Notes: generated from the sequence alone by a model not told the origin. Positions 39,215 to 48,371 are shown, numbered from the stretch's first letter. The stretch is 64,000 bases of DNA from Pseudomonadota bacterium (GCA_023423975.1 JAFAEO010000001.1:310001-374000), one strand, 5' to 3'. Program-made: numbers and translations.

Positions 39215-40236
39215 AACTTCGCCGGTTCCCCGGCAGTCGCAGCAACGCCCGAGATACCATCATCTACCGGCTTTAATTCACCGGATTTTTTCAGGAAATA
39301 AGACGCCAGCAAGGGGGCCATGATTGAACTGATCAGCACGCATGCCGCAACCTGTGCAGTCGCGGTCTCAACATAGACCTGAAAGCGCGGATCGGCAGCA
39401 GCCACAATGGCCGGTGTTGCAATCGCATTGCCAGCGGTGGTGCCGGCAGCAAAGCCAATGCCACTTTTACCGCCGCGTCGCAGGATGAACTTGTACCCCA
39501 TATAAACCAGGAAACCGGTAATGGGACTGATCAGAAAGCCCAGAATAATGCCGGTCGTGCCACCACTGACGATCGCCGACAGGTTGATGCCGGTACCCAG
39601 CGCAAAGGCAAAAAACGGGATCACGATATTAGGCACGGGATCCAGCACCTTGCGCCATTGCACGTCAAGGTTACCAACCAGCACACCCAGCAGGAAAGGC
39701 ACCAAAGCCGCAACAAGCGCGATTAACGGAATATCGCCCAGGCCCGAAGCGCCCAGAAACAGCAAACTGAAAAACGGTCCGTCGTTCACGGCGCTGGCCA
39801 CATAGGCGCCCCGATCCCGGGCATCGCCATACTGGCCGGTAAACGCCAACCACAGGCCGCCGTTACTGTTATCGAATGCAGCCAGCAGTGCCAGGATAGA
39901 AATTCCCCACACGCCATCAATACCAACAAAGCTGCCCAGCAGCACAATCAGGCTGGCCGGAATAAGCGTTTTACAAAAAAGAATGGTGCCCGCAGTTGCC
40001 AGGATCGGGCCGCCGGTGCGCATATTGACCTGCGTACCGGTAGCGAAAATCAGCAATGCAATGAGTGGCAATGCACTGTTTTTAAACAATGCAGTGGTGA
40101 AACTGCCGATGCCAAGGGCTTCGGGGGCGAATGTCCCCAGTATCGAGCCCAGAATCAGGGGAATAAGCATTAATCCGCCAGGGATTTTCTGCATGGTTTG
40201 GAACATGGGAAATATTGAACGCTCTTGTGTCATCAT
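39211..40236 (-). CDS. 2-keto-3-deoxygluconate permease-family transporter
   Basis: A 341-residue membrane protein with about ten transmembrane helices, of the KdgT family of proton-coupled sugar-acid permeases (blocks IPGGLMLIPLILGSILGTF and FAAGTTAGNAIATPAIVAA). In this operon it probably imports the four-carbon acid used by the kinase and PdxA2. A TTG three codons earlier is in frame, but the ATG at 40236 (or 40233) is more likely. It heads the operon; the leader contains the tandem operator described separately. Confidence 0.9.
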   Translation of the reverse strand: MMTQERSIFPMFQTMQKIPGGLMLIPLILGSILGTFAPEALGIGSFTTALFKNSALPLIALLIFATGTQVNMRTGGPILATAGTILFCKTLIPASLIVLLGSFVGIDGVWGISILALLAAFDNSNGGLWLAFTGQYGDARDRGAYVASAVNDGPFFSLLFLGASGLGDIPLIALVAALVPFLLGVLVGNLDVQWRKVLDPVPNIVIPFFAFALGTGINLSAIVSGGTTGIILGFLISPITGFLVYMGYKFILRRGGKSGIGFAAGTTAGNAIATPAIVAAADPRFQVYVETATAQVAACVLISSIMAPLLASYFLKKSGELKPVDDGISGVAATAGEPAKL

Positions 40237-40330
40237 CCGACCCAACCTTTTTGGTCACAGGGGAGTGTTAAGGAAAATAAATAATCTGGTGCTTGGCTTT
40301 TTGATCGTGCTTCTTATCTTTGCCATGAGT

Positions 40331-40355
40331 TTGTACGTACAACCTGTACGTACAG
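40331..40355. promoter_or_regulatory. Tandem operator TTGTACGTACAA / CTGTACGTACAG
   Basis: Two perfect 12-bp palindromes lie one base apart (40331-40342 and 40344-40355), both with core TGTACGTACA. They begin six bases after the -10 of the promoter at 40361-40389, so a bound repressor would cover the start of transcription. The GntR/HutC protein encoded at the end of the operon is the likely binder. Confidence 0.8.
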
Positions 40356-40360
40356 GTTCG

Positions 40361-40389
40361 ATTATTGTCTTTTCAAATCGGCTTGTCAA
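40361..40389 (-). promoter_or_regulatory. Sigma-70 promoter of the permease-kinase-pdxA2-gntR operon
   Basis: Minus strand: TTGACA, 17 bases, AATAAT. The -35 is full consensus, the -10 matches five of six. Confidence 0.75.
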
Positions 40390-40571
40390 TCCGATACGGA
40401 TCCCTGGCGTAATTTTTTGTAATCAGACTGCAGTTTTTTTGTGGCCAATGCAAATGAAATAGCCCGCAAGGCGCGGGCCGTGGCCGTGACCGGTCCGGTC
40501 ACTCGTTTCCCAGGATTGCCTGAGCGCCCGCCAGGATAGTCATCCGGATTGAACCAGGCGCCAGCACGCGC

Positions 40572-41384
40572 TCAGGCGTCAATATCCAGCAACCGCAGCT
40601 TCTGCGACAGGACTTTACACGCGTCCATGAGCGGTTCAATATATGTTTTGCGACGATCGGCCGCAATGCGAAACAGGGGAATACTGATGCTGATACACGC
40701 TACCGGACGGGCATGTTTATCCAGAATGGCGCAGCCGTAGCAAAAAATATCGCGCTCATTCTCTTCACGATCTTCTGAAAACCCCTGTTGTTCAATTTCA
40801 TGGATTTCCTGATACAGCGCTTGGGCGCCAGGCAGTGTATTGTCTGTGAATTTTTCAAATGTGATCGCGCTCACAAGTTGGCGCCTGTGCGTGTCATCCT
40901 TGAGCGCAGCAAGATACGCCTTGCCAACTGAACTTGAATAAAAGGTGACCTGGCTGCCCAGCCGGGAATTCATGCGCACCGCCTGCAGGCTTTCAAGTTT
41001 GTCGATATAGGTCATCGCACCATTGACCGGTACGGCCAGGTGCACGGTTTCGCCAGTCTGATCGCGCAGCGCCATCAACTGTTCCCGACAAACCTTGCGA
41101 AGATCCGAGCTTTCCAACGCCTGGCTGGCCAGGCTGATCAGGCGCGGCCCAAGACCAAATAGCTGTCCGCCTTTATTGATAATCAGGCCTTCAGCCAGCA
41201 GGGCATCGACGATCCGGTATAGCGTTGGCTTGGGATAGCCCACCGATATGCTCAGATCCTGAATCGTGACGCCCGGCCCGGAATTGCCTGCGATGGCATC
41301 CAGTACACGCATGAATTTGGAAAATGAAGCGGTGCCCGCCACCGGCTGGCCAGCCTTGCCCTGCGAGGAAGTCGTTATTGTCAT
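40572..41384 (-). CDS. IclR-family transcriptional regulator
   Basis: A 270-residue regulator. The winged helix (about 18-80; VTIQDLSISVGYPKPTLYRI) is followed by the GAF-like IclR effector domain (about 95-265) with the usual ARPVACISISIPLFR near its end. It is the last gene of the Bug-cupin-SDR-SDR-iclR unit, 9 bp after the second SDR gene, and likely controls that unit in response to its substrate. A symmetric sequence in the leader of the unit (44520-44538) is a candidate site. Confidence 0.9.
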   Translation of the reverse strand: MTITTSSQGKAGQPVAGTASFSKFMRVLDAIAGNSGPGVTIQDLSISVGYPKPTLYRIVDALLAEGLIINKGGQLFGLGPRLISLASQALESSDLRKVCREQLMALRDQTGETVHLAVPVNGAMTYIDKLESLQAVRMNSRLGSQVTFYSSSVGKAYLAALKDDTHRRQLVSAITFEKFTDNTLPGAQALYQEIHEIEQQGFSEDREENERDIFCYGCAILDKHARPVACISISIPLFRIAADRRKTYIEPLMDACKVLSQKLRLLDIDA

Positions 41385-41393
41385 GATGAAGAT

Positions 41394-42119
41394 TCAAGTT
41401 ACCATATAGCCACCATCAACCGGCATGATAACACCGGTCATGAATGAAGACGCATCCGAACACAGAAAGGTAACTGCACGCGCCACATCTTCGGGAGTTC
41501 CCCAGCGCTTGAGCGGCGTGCGATCCAGAATGGGCCGGGCCCGGTTCTCATCGTTCTGCAGTGCTTCGGTCAGAGGTGTGGCGATCCATCCCGGAGCTAC
41601 TGCATTCACGCGAATCCCGTCTGCCGCATAGGCAATGGCCAGCGATTTGGTCAATTGCGCAATGCCTCCTTTGCTGGCGCTATAACCAGGCACCAGCCCG
41701 CCACCAAAAAAGCTAAGCATTGAGGCCATATTCACAATACAACCTGTCGATGCCGCAAGCAAGGGACGCAAGGCCTCGCACAAACGCATGGTGCCCACCA
41801 GATTGACATCAATCACCCGCTCGAACACGGGCAGTTTGAACTCCTCGACCCGCGCGATGATACCGGCGCAATTGATCAGCACATCCACTTTGTCCAGGGA
41901 CGCTGCGAACGCCGCCACCTCCGTGTCACTAGTCACGTCAATAATAGCCTCTGTTACTGTCGCATGGCGATATGGTTCCTGGCCGGGCGATGGCAGACCG
42001 GCAGCATAAACCCGCGCGCCCAGCGCGGCCAGTTCTTCTGTAATGGCGCGCCCAATACCCTGGGTGCCGCCGGTAACCACCGCGGTCTTCCCTTCAAGCA
42101 AATTTTGTCTGAAACTCAT
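41394..42119 (-). CDS. SDR-family oxidoreductase
   Basis: A 241-residue short-chain dehydrogenase. Cofactor motif TGGTQGIG near residue 16, NCAGI in the middle, catalytic Ser and YSASK (Tyr/Lys), and RVNAVAPGWIATPL after it, ending in VDGGYMVT. Such enzymes interconvert alcohols and ketones with NAD(P)H; the sequence resembles sugar or 3-oxoacyl dehydrogenases but no substrate can be named. A TTG seven codons earlier is in frame; the ATG at 42119 has GGA upstream and is preferred. Second of two SDR genes in this operon. Confidence 0.88.
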   Translation of the reverse strand: MSFRQNLLEGKTAVVTGGTQGIGRAITEELAALGARVYAAGLPSPGQEPYRHATVTEAIIDVTSDTEVAAFAASLDKVDVLINCAGIIARVEEFKLPVFERVIDVNLVGTMRLCEALRPLLAASTGCIVNMASMLSFFGGGLVPGYSASKGGIAQLTKSLAIAYAADGIRVNAVAPGWIATPLTEALQNDENRARPILDRTPLKRWGTPEDVARAVTFLCSDASSFMTGVIMPVDGGYMVT

Positions 42120-42136
42120 GAGTTTTCCAAATATTA

Positions 42137-42880
42137 TCAATAGGTGGCGCGACCGCCGGAAAGATCAAACACGGCACCTGTGCTGAACGAACATGATGCG
42201 GACAGCAGCCAGAGTGTGAGTTCGGACACCTCTTCACATTCGCCCAGCCGCTTCATCGGACTTTTATCGATCATGGTTTGCACATGTGCCGGCGACATCT
42301 GCTGCAACAGCGTCGTATTAATCGCGGCAGGCGCAATGGCGTTGACACGGACCTGGGTGTGCGCCAGTTCCTTGCCCAGTGATTTGGTTAGCGCCAGCAC
42401 CGCCGCTTTGGCCGCGCTATAGGCAGAGGCGTTTGGCGTGCCTTCCTTGCCTGCCAGCGAGGCAATATTGACGATGCGCGCTGCCTGTGCCTGCTTCATC
42501 ACAGGGACGGCCGCCCGACACGTGTTATAGACCCCCAGCAGATTGACGGCGATCACCCTTTGCCATTCCTGCGGATCGGTCTGTTCCAGCGGCAATGTAG
42601 AACCGGCAAATCCGGCGCAATTGACCAGCATATCGATAGGCCCGCAACCGGCAACCACTGTATTACACGCGTCCTGGACAGAACCGTTATCACAAACGTC
42701 AACCGCATTAAACTGCATGCCCTGCTGCTGCATGGCTTCCGGCGGCGGCTTCAAATCCCAGACAGTCACTTTGGCCCCGGCAGCCAGGAGGCGCTGCGCA
42801 ATATCCAGGCCGATCCCGCTGCTGCCGCCGGTCACGACGGCTGTGCGGTGTGAAAAATCATAATTGGCTTTGTTATTCAT
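42137..42880 (-). CDS. SDR-family oxidoreductase
   Basis: A 247-residue classical short-chain dehydrogenase with TGGSSGIG (about residue 18), NCAGF, the catalytic Ser in NIASLAGKEG, YSAAK and the closing RVNAIAPAAINTTLL, DLSGGRATY. It is 2 bp after the cupin gene and 17 bp before the next SDR gene, so it is translated from the same transcript. Two SDRs in tandem suggest an oxidation and a reduction of successive hydroxy-acid or ketone intermediates. Substrate unknown. Confidence 0.88.
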   Translation of the reverse strand: MNNKANYDFSHRTAVVTGGSSGIGLDIAQRLLAAGAKVTVWDLKPPPEAMQQQGMQFNAVDVCDNGSVQDACNTVVAGCGPIDMLVNCAGFAGSTLPLEQTDPQEWQRVIAVNLLGVYNTCRAAVPVMKQAQAARIVNIASLAGKEGTPNASAYSAAKAAVLALTKSLGKELAHTQVRVNAIAPAAINTTLLQQMSPAHVQTMIDKSPMKRLGECEEVSELTLWLLSASCSFSTGAVFDLSGGRATY

Positions 42881-42882
42881 GA

Positions 42883-43389
42883 TCAGCGTACGAATTGGTC
42901 CACATAATCGGCGCCCAGGCCGACGCTTTCATAATGCTTGCGACACATATCCAGCTTGGTGAAGACATCCTCGTAACCGGTATGATTTCCCTCACTGTCC
43001 ACGTAGTACATAATGCCGTTGACCTGAAACATGGTGATCATCTCTTCCACATCTTCCGGCACATACAGCGTATGGGTTTCACCGGGCGGCTCAAAAACAT
43101 AACTGCCTTCGGTGGCTACCCAGTCATGCTCCAGATAGCGCCAGGTGCCTTTGATCACATAGCCGTGTACCGGCTGGGGATGCCGATGACAGCTGAGCAC
43201 GCCCGATTTTCTGACGCGCAAAAGATTCATCCAATATCCCTGCGAGACGTTCAGACAGAGCGGACGAAACCATACATTGGGCGCCTGCGGGACCCAGATG
43301 CGTTCGTCTTCGGGAACGGCGTTGGGCACCACAATATCTTTCAATGCTTCTTTCGGATTGGGGTAACGATAGGGAGTGGGTTCGGTCAT
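42883..43389 (-). CDS. Cupin protein of the 2,4'-dihydroxyacetophenone dioxygenase family
   Basis: A 168-residue single-domain cupin. The metal ligands are visible in SCHRHPQPVHGYVIKG (His-x-His ... His) and in the second cupin motif GETHTLYVPED. It resembles the iron enzyme 2,4'-dihydroxyacetophenone dioxygenase, which cleaves a C-C bond next to a carbonyl group, but family members also act on other alpha-hydroxy-ketones or are of unknown function. Its place between a Bug binding protein and two SDR enzymes fits a short ring- or side-chain degradation path. Confidence 0.8.
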   Translation of the reverse strand: MTEPTPYRYPNPKEALKDIVVPNAVPEDERIWVPQAPNVWFRPLCLNVSQGYWMNLLRVRKSGVLSCHRHPQPVHGYVIKGTWRYLEHDWVATEGSYVFEPPGETHTLYVPEDVEEMITMFQVNGIMYYVDSEGNHTGYEDVFTKLDMCRKHYESVGLGADYVDQFVR

Positions 43390-43450
43390 AACAATTCCTT
43401 GGCCCCGTTCATGTGGGGCGATATGTCAAATGTGAGTTCTGAAAACGGTC

Positions 43451-44419
43451 TTACTTGATATCGAGTTCTTTCAGAACCTTGCTGTAGCCTTCTGTTTCCT
43501 TAGCCATTTTCTGCGTAAATGCCTCGCCATCCGCATACACATATCCCAGATTCTGCTGTTTGATGGATTTGATCAACTCAGGATCCTGCGCCACTTTCTC
43601 AAATGCGTCCTTAAGCACCCTGACCGCTTCGGCCGGCATATTTTTTGGGCCGGCAACGCCGCGCCAGGTACCATAGGAGACGTCAATCCCTTTCTCTTTT
43701 GCTGTCGGTACGTCCTTGAACTCTGGCACGCGCTCCTCGCTCATTACTACCAGCAGGCGCATTTTGCCGCTGCGAACGTATTCGGCCGCTTCTGCGGGAC
43801 TGGTTGCCACAGCATCCACCTGCTTGCCCAGCAACGCCAGCAGCGACGGACCCGATCCGGGATAAGGAACATGCGTCACCTTGGTGCCCGACTTGACCTC
43901 AAACGCACTGAGCGCAACGTCGTAAACGGCGCCCGTGCCCGGGGTGCCTACATTCATGCCATCGGGATTTTTCTTGGCCGCTGCCAGGAAATCCTCTACA
44001 GACTTATAGGGCGAATCATTGTGAACTACCAGTGTAGTCGGGTCAGCGTTCAATTGAACCAAAGGCGTGAAATCTTTGTAAGAACGGTCAAACAGATTGA
44101 GCAGGGGCAATGTCACAAACTCGCCGGTTACCACGGCCAGATTATAGCCATCCGGCTTTTGGTTGAGCACGTACTTCCACCCCACCGCGCCGCCCGCGCC
44201 AGACTTGTTAAGTACGATCATGCCTTTTGGAAAATGCTTTTCAGCGGCCTTGGCAAAACTGCGGGCAACCGCATCGGTACCGCCGCCTGGTTGAAACGGA
44301 ACCACAAGTGTAATGGGCTGGGCAGGATAGGCATCTGCCGCAACAGCCAGGGCGGGAACGGTAGCCAGGCCGACACAGGCAATCAGTGAGGCCAGCAAGG
44401 CACGACGATGGTAGATCAT
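43451..44419 (-). CDS. Bug-family tripartite tricarboxylate transporter binding protein
   Basis: A 322-residue periplasmic binding protein. Signal peptide about 1-28 (ALAVAADA), then YPAQPITLVVPFQPGGGTDA and VLNKSGAGGAVGWKYV, the ligand-binding loops of the Bug family. It is the first gene of the cupin-SDR-SDR-iclR unit and therefore probably captures the substrate of that path, perhaps an aromatic or keto acid. No membrane partner is nearby. Confidence 0.92.
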   Translation of the reverse strand: MIYHRRALLASLIACVGLATVPALAVAADAYPAQPITLVVPFQPGGGTDAVARSFAKAAEKHFPKGMIVLNKSGAGGAVGWKYVLNQKPDGYNLAVVTGEFVTLPLLNLFDRSYKDFTPLVQLNADPTTLVVHNDSPYKSVEDFLAAAKKNPDGMNVGTPGTGAVYDVALSAFEVKSGTKVTHVPYPGSGPSLLALLGKQVDAVATSPAEAAEYVRSGKMRLLVVMSEERVPEFKDVPTAKEKGIDVSYGTWRGVAGPKNMPAEAVRVLKDAFEKVAQDPELIKSIKQQNLGYVYADGEAFTQKMAKETEGYSKVLKELDIK

Positions 44420-44661
44420 GACAGAGTTGTCTCCAAAAAATATTCAATAAAGTAATAAAGGGAAAAGACGTGGCGCGCCCGGCGTTGGATACGGACATGA
44501 GCGCGGTGTTATATTGATAAAATCCACAATATGGATTTATTTCTATATTATGGATATAGTGTATAGAAGATATGTTCACCAGCCATCTGGGGAAAACCCT
44601 TAATCACAACCGAAATGACCACAAATGAATTACCGGCTCACCGGACATTTTAAGCAGACAT
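44420..44661. other. Promoter region of the Bug-cupin-SDR operon
   Basis: AT-rich leader with the perfect inverted repeat AAATCC-N7-GGATTT at 44520-44538, a plausible IclR operator. No gene is visible; with the terminator that follows, the gene-free stretch reaches 44745. Confidence 0.5.
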
Positions 44662-44705
44662 AAAAAATCCGGCTGCAGGTTTCCTTGGTGGAAACTTACA
44701 GCCGG
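44662..44705 (-). terminator. Rho-independent terminator of the peptidase-Bug unit
   Basis: Read on the minus strand, a long stem (TCCGGCTG... / ...CAGCCGGA, continued by GTTTCC/GGAAAC pairing) is followed by TTTTTTA. It lies 40 bases after the Bug gene stop. Confidence 0.88.
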
Positions 44706-44745
44706 ACGGCGTCAGACCTGGGCCGATGAATGGCCAATAAGTAAC

Positions 44746-45744
44746 TTACTCTACAGGTTTAAAACCTGTTTCCTTGATGATTGTCTGGTACTTCTTGATC
44801 TCATCCTGATAGATTGCATCAGCCTGCTCCAGCGTCTGCTGTTTGGCCACTACACGACCATCGGCCTCCAGGGATTTTTTCGCTTCCGGATTTTGCAGTG
44901 CCTTGCCGATGGCAATATTGAGCGTTTGCATGATCTCTTTCGGTGTTCCTCTTTTTACAAAATAGCCCGCGACACTTTGATAATTGAAATCACTGAACGC
45001 TTTGTAGTCGGTAATGCTGGGCTTATCTTTCAACGGTTCTGGAATTTCCTTTGACAGCACCGCAAGAATTTTATAGCGCCCTTCCCGTTCCATGCTTCTC
45101 ATGGACAATTGAAATGGCTGAATAGCAAAATCAATTTGTCCGCCAGACAGATCCTGCATAACAGGGGCCGTACCTTTATAGGGAACATGAACAAACGGAA
45201 CATTGAGAATCGACGACATGCGTTTGGTCACCAGATGGTACAGGGATCCTACGCCCACCGTACCGTAAGTCAGCGGTTTTGTGCCTGCCTGCGCCTGAGC
45301 AAGTTTGACGAACTCTTCAACATTACTGACCGGCAGATCCTTTTTCACCAGCAACACCAGACTTGTCACCGTAATTTGATGCACATTCTGGAAATCTTCC
45401 GATTTGAAACGGATCGCTTTATTGGTCAGCACCGGCAGTATCAACTCGTTCTGCGTGCCCTGAAAGATATAACTCCCATCTGGCTTCGCATTCAACACCT
45501 TGGTTGCTGCGATTGAGCCGGTTGCTCCTCCCAGGTTTTCTACGACTACCCGCTCGCCCAGGTTTTCAGACAGCGGGCCGCTAATAATACGCGCACTCAG
45601 GTCGCTGGGTCCGCCCGCCGGATAGGGCACCATCATCCCTATCGGCTTTTCCGGAAACTTGGCCACCGCTTGTGTCGCGCCGAACAACGCCCCTGTTGCA
45701 CATAATGCAGATATCACAACTGTTCTTACAAAAATCAGTTTCAT
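44746..45744 (-). CDS. Bug-family tripartite tricarboxylate transporter binding protein
   Basis: A 332-residue exported binding protein: signal about 1-28 (ending TQAVA), start KFPEKPIGMMVPYPAGGPSD and loop VVENLGGATGSIAATKVL. It is co-transcribed with the M20-type peptidase (16-bp gap) and ends at a strong terminator. The pairing suggests uptake of an N-acyl or amino-acid conjugate that the peptidase then cleaves, but the ligand is not known. Confidence 0.92.
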   Translation of the reverse strand: MKLIFVRTVVISALCATGALFGATQAVAKFPEKPIGMMVPYPAGGPSDLSARIISGPLSENLGERVVVENLGGATGSIAATKVLNAKPDGSYIFQGTQNELILPVLTNKAIRFKSEDFQNVHQITVTSLVLLVKKDLPVSNVEEFVKLAQAQAGTKPLTYGTVGVGSLYHLVTKRMSSILNVPFVHVPYKGTAPVMQDLSGGQIDFAIQPFQLSMRSMEREGRYKILAVLSKEIPEPLKDKPSITDYKAFSDFNYQSVAGYFVKRGTPKEIMQTLNIAIGKALQNPEAKKSLEADGRVVAKQQTLEQADAIYQDEIKKYQTIIKETGFKPVE

Positions 45745-45760
45745 TATTTTCGCCTTCGAT

Positions 45761-46942
45761 TTACTTTTGATATAGCTGACTGATCGTTCTTACAATGGCT
45801 TTGGCGCGAGGAATGAACGTATCTACCTCGCAATATTCGTCGCGCGTATGCGGCTTGCCGCCTACTGGCCCGGTCGCGCATAATGTGGTGCAACCAAGAC
45901 TGGACGTAATGCCCGAATCGGCACAGCCGCCGCTGAACTGCTCGCCCGTGCTGTGGCCAAGCTCACCCAGGGATTTGCTATACAGCTCAAACAAGGCCTG
46001 GGATGCGTCAGTTTTAACAAATGGCCGGAACTCCCCGATGATGCGAAGACTTGCGGTTGTACCTGGCACGAAAGAGGTATTGACGATCTGGTCGATTTCT
46101 TTGAGGATCTCATCACGCTCCTGCAGCGTGAACACCCGAACATCAATGGAGCATTTTGCGCTGGGCGCGCTCGTATTAACAGATTGCCCGCCGGAAATCA
46201 GACCGACATTGACGGTCACGCCCTTTTGAATATCGGTCAGTTTGTCCAAATGAATTGTCTTGTGGGCGATCTCGCTGATAGCGCTGATACCCTCTGCAAA
46301 ATTGGCTCCTGAATGGGCCGCCTTGCCGGTAACCTCCAGCTCCAGGAATATACCGCCCTTGCGACCGGTAACCACGTCACCGTTGGCCCGACCAGGCTCG
46401 GCATTAAAAACGGTTCCTGTTTTACGCGCGAACTCTTCGATGACAAACTTGGAGGTAGGCGAGCCGATCTCCTCGTCATTGGTAAACAGGCCGAACAGCG
46501 GCACGTGAGCGCCACCGAATTTGGCATATGCCGCAAGAATAAATGCGTTCATTGCGATACCCGCTTTCATATCCGCTACGCCTGGGCCGTAAGCAATATT
46601 GTCTTGCAAACGAAAAGGGCGCCGCTGCGTTTCACCTTTCGGATAGACCGTATCGCAATGGCCCATGAGCATAATCGGCTTGCCCCCGGTATTGTCGACA
46701 GACGCCGGGATATGCACCGATATCGCATTCTTGATATTTTCGTGCTCATGCCATTGAACCGCAACACCGTGTTCCTTAAAGAACTGTTCCAGTCGTTTGA
46801 ATACATTAATGATTCCATCCTTATCATAGGAATTTGAATCAATATTTACGATGGCTTCAAAGAGCGCCATCATGGCGTCATGCTGTTCATCCAGCCATTG
46901 CTGAACTTGTGCGTGGGTGTCTGTCAAAGTCGGGGTCGTCAT
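45761..46942 (-). CDS. M20-family metallopeptidase (glutamate carboxypeptidase-like)
   Basis: A 393-residue zinc hydrolase. Metal ligands are in GHCDTVYPKG and GPGVADMKAG, the catalytic Glu is in NDEEIGS, and the lid domain (HSGANFAEG region) follows. Such CPG2-like enzymes cleave C-terminal Glu or other amino acids from acylated substrates. It lacks a signal peptide, so it acts in the cytoplasm on an imported compound, presumably carried in with help of the Bug protein encoded next. The upstream region holds the palindrome AATACTTAGTATT (46978-46990), a possible site for the nearby IclR regulator. Confidence 0.9.
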   Translation of the reverse strand: MTTPTLTDTHAQVQQWLDEQHDAMMALFEAIVNIDSNSYDKDGIINVFKRLEQFFKEHGVAVQWHEHENIKNAISVHIPASVDNTGGKPIMLMGHCDTVYPKGETQRRPFRLQDNIAYGPGVADMKAGIAMNAFILAAYAKFGGAHVPLFGLFTNDEEIGSPTSKFVIEEFARKTGTVFNAEPGRANGDVVTGRKGGIFLELEVTGKAAHSGANFAEGISAISEIAHKTIHLDKLTDIQKGVTVNVGLISGGQSVNTSAPSAKCSIDVRVFTLQERDEILKEIDQIVNTSFVPGTTASLRIIGEFRPFVKTDASQALFELYSKSLGELGHSTGEQFSGGCADSGITSSLGCTTLCATGPVGGKPHTRDEYCEVDTFIPRAKAIVRTISQLYQK

Positions 46943-46977
46943 TTTAATGCCTGTTTAAATATCTATTATTACTATGC

Positions 46978-46990
46978 AATACTTAGTATT
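46978..46990. promoter_or_regulatory. Candidate IclR operator upstream of the peptidase gene
   Basis: Perfect 13-bp inverted repeat AATACT-T-AGTATT in an AT-rich promoter region, 36 bases before the peptidase start. Confidence 0.4.
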
Positions 46991-47228
46991 TAATATTATC
47001 ACAGGCAATTTTTAACGGATATGCCTTTTTACCTAGTGCTTACCCTGATCTGGCCCGGGTATCTGGCGACAATGGCAAAACAGGCAGAGGCAGTGCAAGC
47101 GCGCAGCGGTCATTGCAGCCTCAGACAAAGGGTTCCTGCAGACGGTGAAAAATGAGATCGCCGGAGCGGGCACATTCAAAACGTGAACGCGCCCGGGGGA
47201 ATGGGGTGAAGGGAGAATGAATGGCGTC

Positions 47229-48014
47229 CTAACGCCTGCTGATGCGCTGAACGGTTTCCAGCAACGTGGAGGCAAACCTGGCCTCGAAAGCATCGGGCTC
47301 CCATTCGGCCAGATTGCCGATCAGGTGGATTGCCGCCACTGGCACACCGTTGCGATCCAGGATCGCTGCGCCTAATCCGACTTCACCGTACATGACTTGT
47401 TCAACCGTTCGTGCATAACCCTTCTCTTTAGCCAGTTCGACTTCGTAGAGAATATCCTGCACATTGATCTGCGTCTTGTTGGTAAATGCCTGCAGTGTCG
47501 AACGGGACAGAATATCGCGCCGCTGTTCCTCGCTTAAATGGGCCAGAACCGAGCGGCCGCCACTGCTGCAATAAATAGGCAAACGCTTGCCGAGCAGTGA
47601 AGACGAATAATAATCGGGGCGCACCTGATGCCTGATGGCGTACACCATATCAATATCATCGATCAAGCTTAGGCTGACACGACACTCGGTCACGCGGCAC
47701 AACTCAATCAGATAGGGATTGGCAAGCTCGACAAAACTGTTATTGCTCAGAAAATGATAGGCCAGATCCAGTACCTTAAGACTCAGGGAATATCGACGAT
47801 TACTCTCATTCTTGCTCAGGTATCCTGCCATCAGCAATGAATGGACAAATCGCTGTGTCGTGCTTTTGTCAAACCCCGTCAGTCTGGCAATGTCCATGAG
47901 ACTGAGCTCGCTTTCGCTCAGGCTGGTATGCCTGAAACATTCGAGTACATCAAAGGCCTTACCCACTGATTTAACGTTAAGCACATCGTCGTCTGGAGAT
48001 TTATTTTTTGTCAT
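47229..48014 (-). CDS. IclR-family transcriptional regulator
   Basis: A 261-residue regulator with an N-terminal winged helix (about 12-75; DIARLTGFDKSTTQRFVHSL) and a C-terminal effector domain ending EVGLGAAILDRNGVPVAAIHL. It lies upstream of the peptidase-Bug unit on the same strand, separated by 286 bp, and most likely controls it. No other target is close. Confidence 0.9.
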   Translation of the reverse strand: MTKNKSPDDDVLNVKSVGKAFDVLECFRHTSLSESELSLMDIARLTGFDKSTTQRFVHSLLMAGYLSKNESNRRYSLSLKVLDLAYHFLSNNSFVELANPYLIELCRVTECRVSLSLIDDIDMVYAIRHQVRPDYYSSSLLGKRLPIYCSSGGRSVLAHLSEEQRRDILSRSTLQAFTNKTQINVQDILYEVELAKEKGYARTVEQVMYGEVGLGAAILDRNGVPVAAIHLIGNLAEWEPDAFEARFASTLLETVQRISRR

Positions 48015-48371
48015 TCGTAACTAAAAATACGGAACAGGTACACTTTGCCGGGATGGCGCTGATGCGCAACAGTATAAAGGAAAGCGCCGGGGCACAAGAG
48101 CCGAATCTGCGGTCGGATTGATCCGGCCTAATCCGTGGACCGTGCCACAAGTGGCCGTCAAGGCTGGCCTCTAGATGGTGGTTCTTAAGGCGTAGCCCTT
48201 AATGTAGTCGTTCTTTTCAAGCCATGATTGTTCATCCACCCTTCAACACACTACCAGTATCTGCACATGGGCGTTCCTGGCAACCAAAACCGACGCACCT
48301 AAGCGCGCAGGCCTGCCTGATTACCGACATGTCTGCGCCCGCTGCAGCTACCCTGAACACATATGCAATCG
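48015..48371. other. Intergenic region, no supported gene
   Basis: 357 bp. A 22-codon frame on the minus strand (48171-48239, GTG start) would read DEQSWLEKNDYIKGYALRTT near its end; the LEKNDYIKGYAL part recalls the DNA-binding end of Lrp-type regulators, so this could be a small remnant, but it is too short to call. Nothing else was recognised. Confidence 0.3.

Larger units (their letters stand above)
40237..40571. other. Operon leader and regulatory region
   Basis: 335 bp with no gene, between the IclR gene and the permease gene. It holds the promoter and tandem palindromes of the D-threonate-type operon; the rest of the region (40400-40571) shows only scattered GC-rich inverted words after the IclR gene and no clear terminator. 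Confidence 0.6.

Noticed and set aside
48171..48239. 22-codon minus-strand frame resembling part of an Lrp-type helix-turn-helix
   Set aside because: Too short, and the ribosome-site-like sequence touches the start codon; kept only as a note in the region entry.
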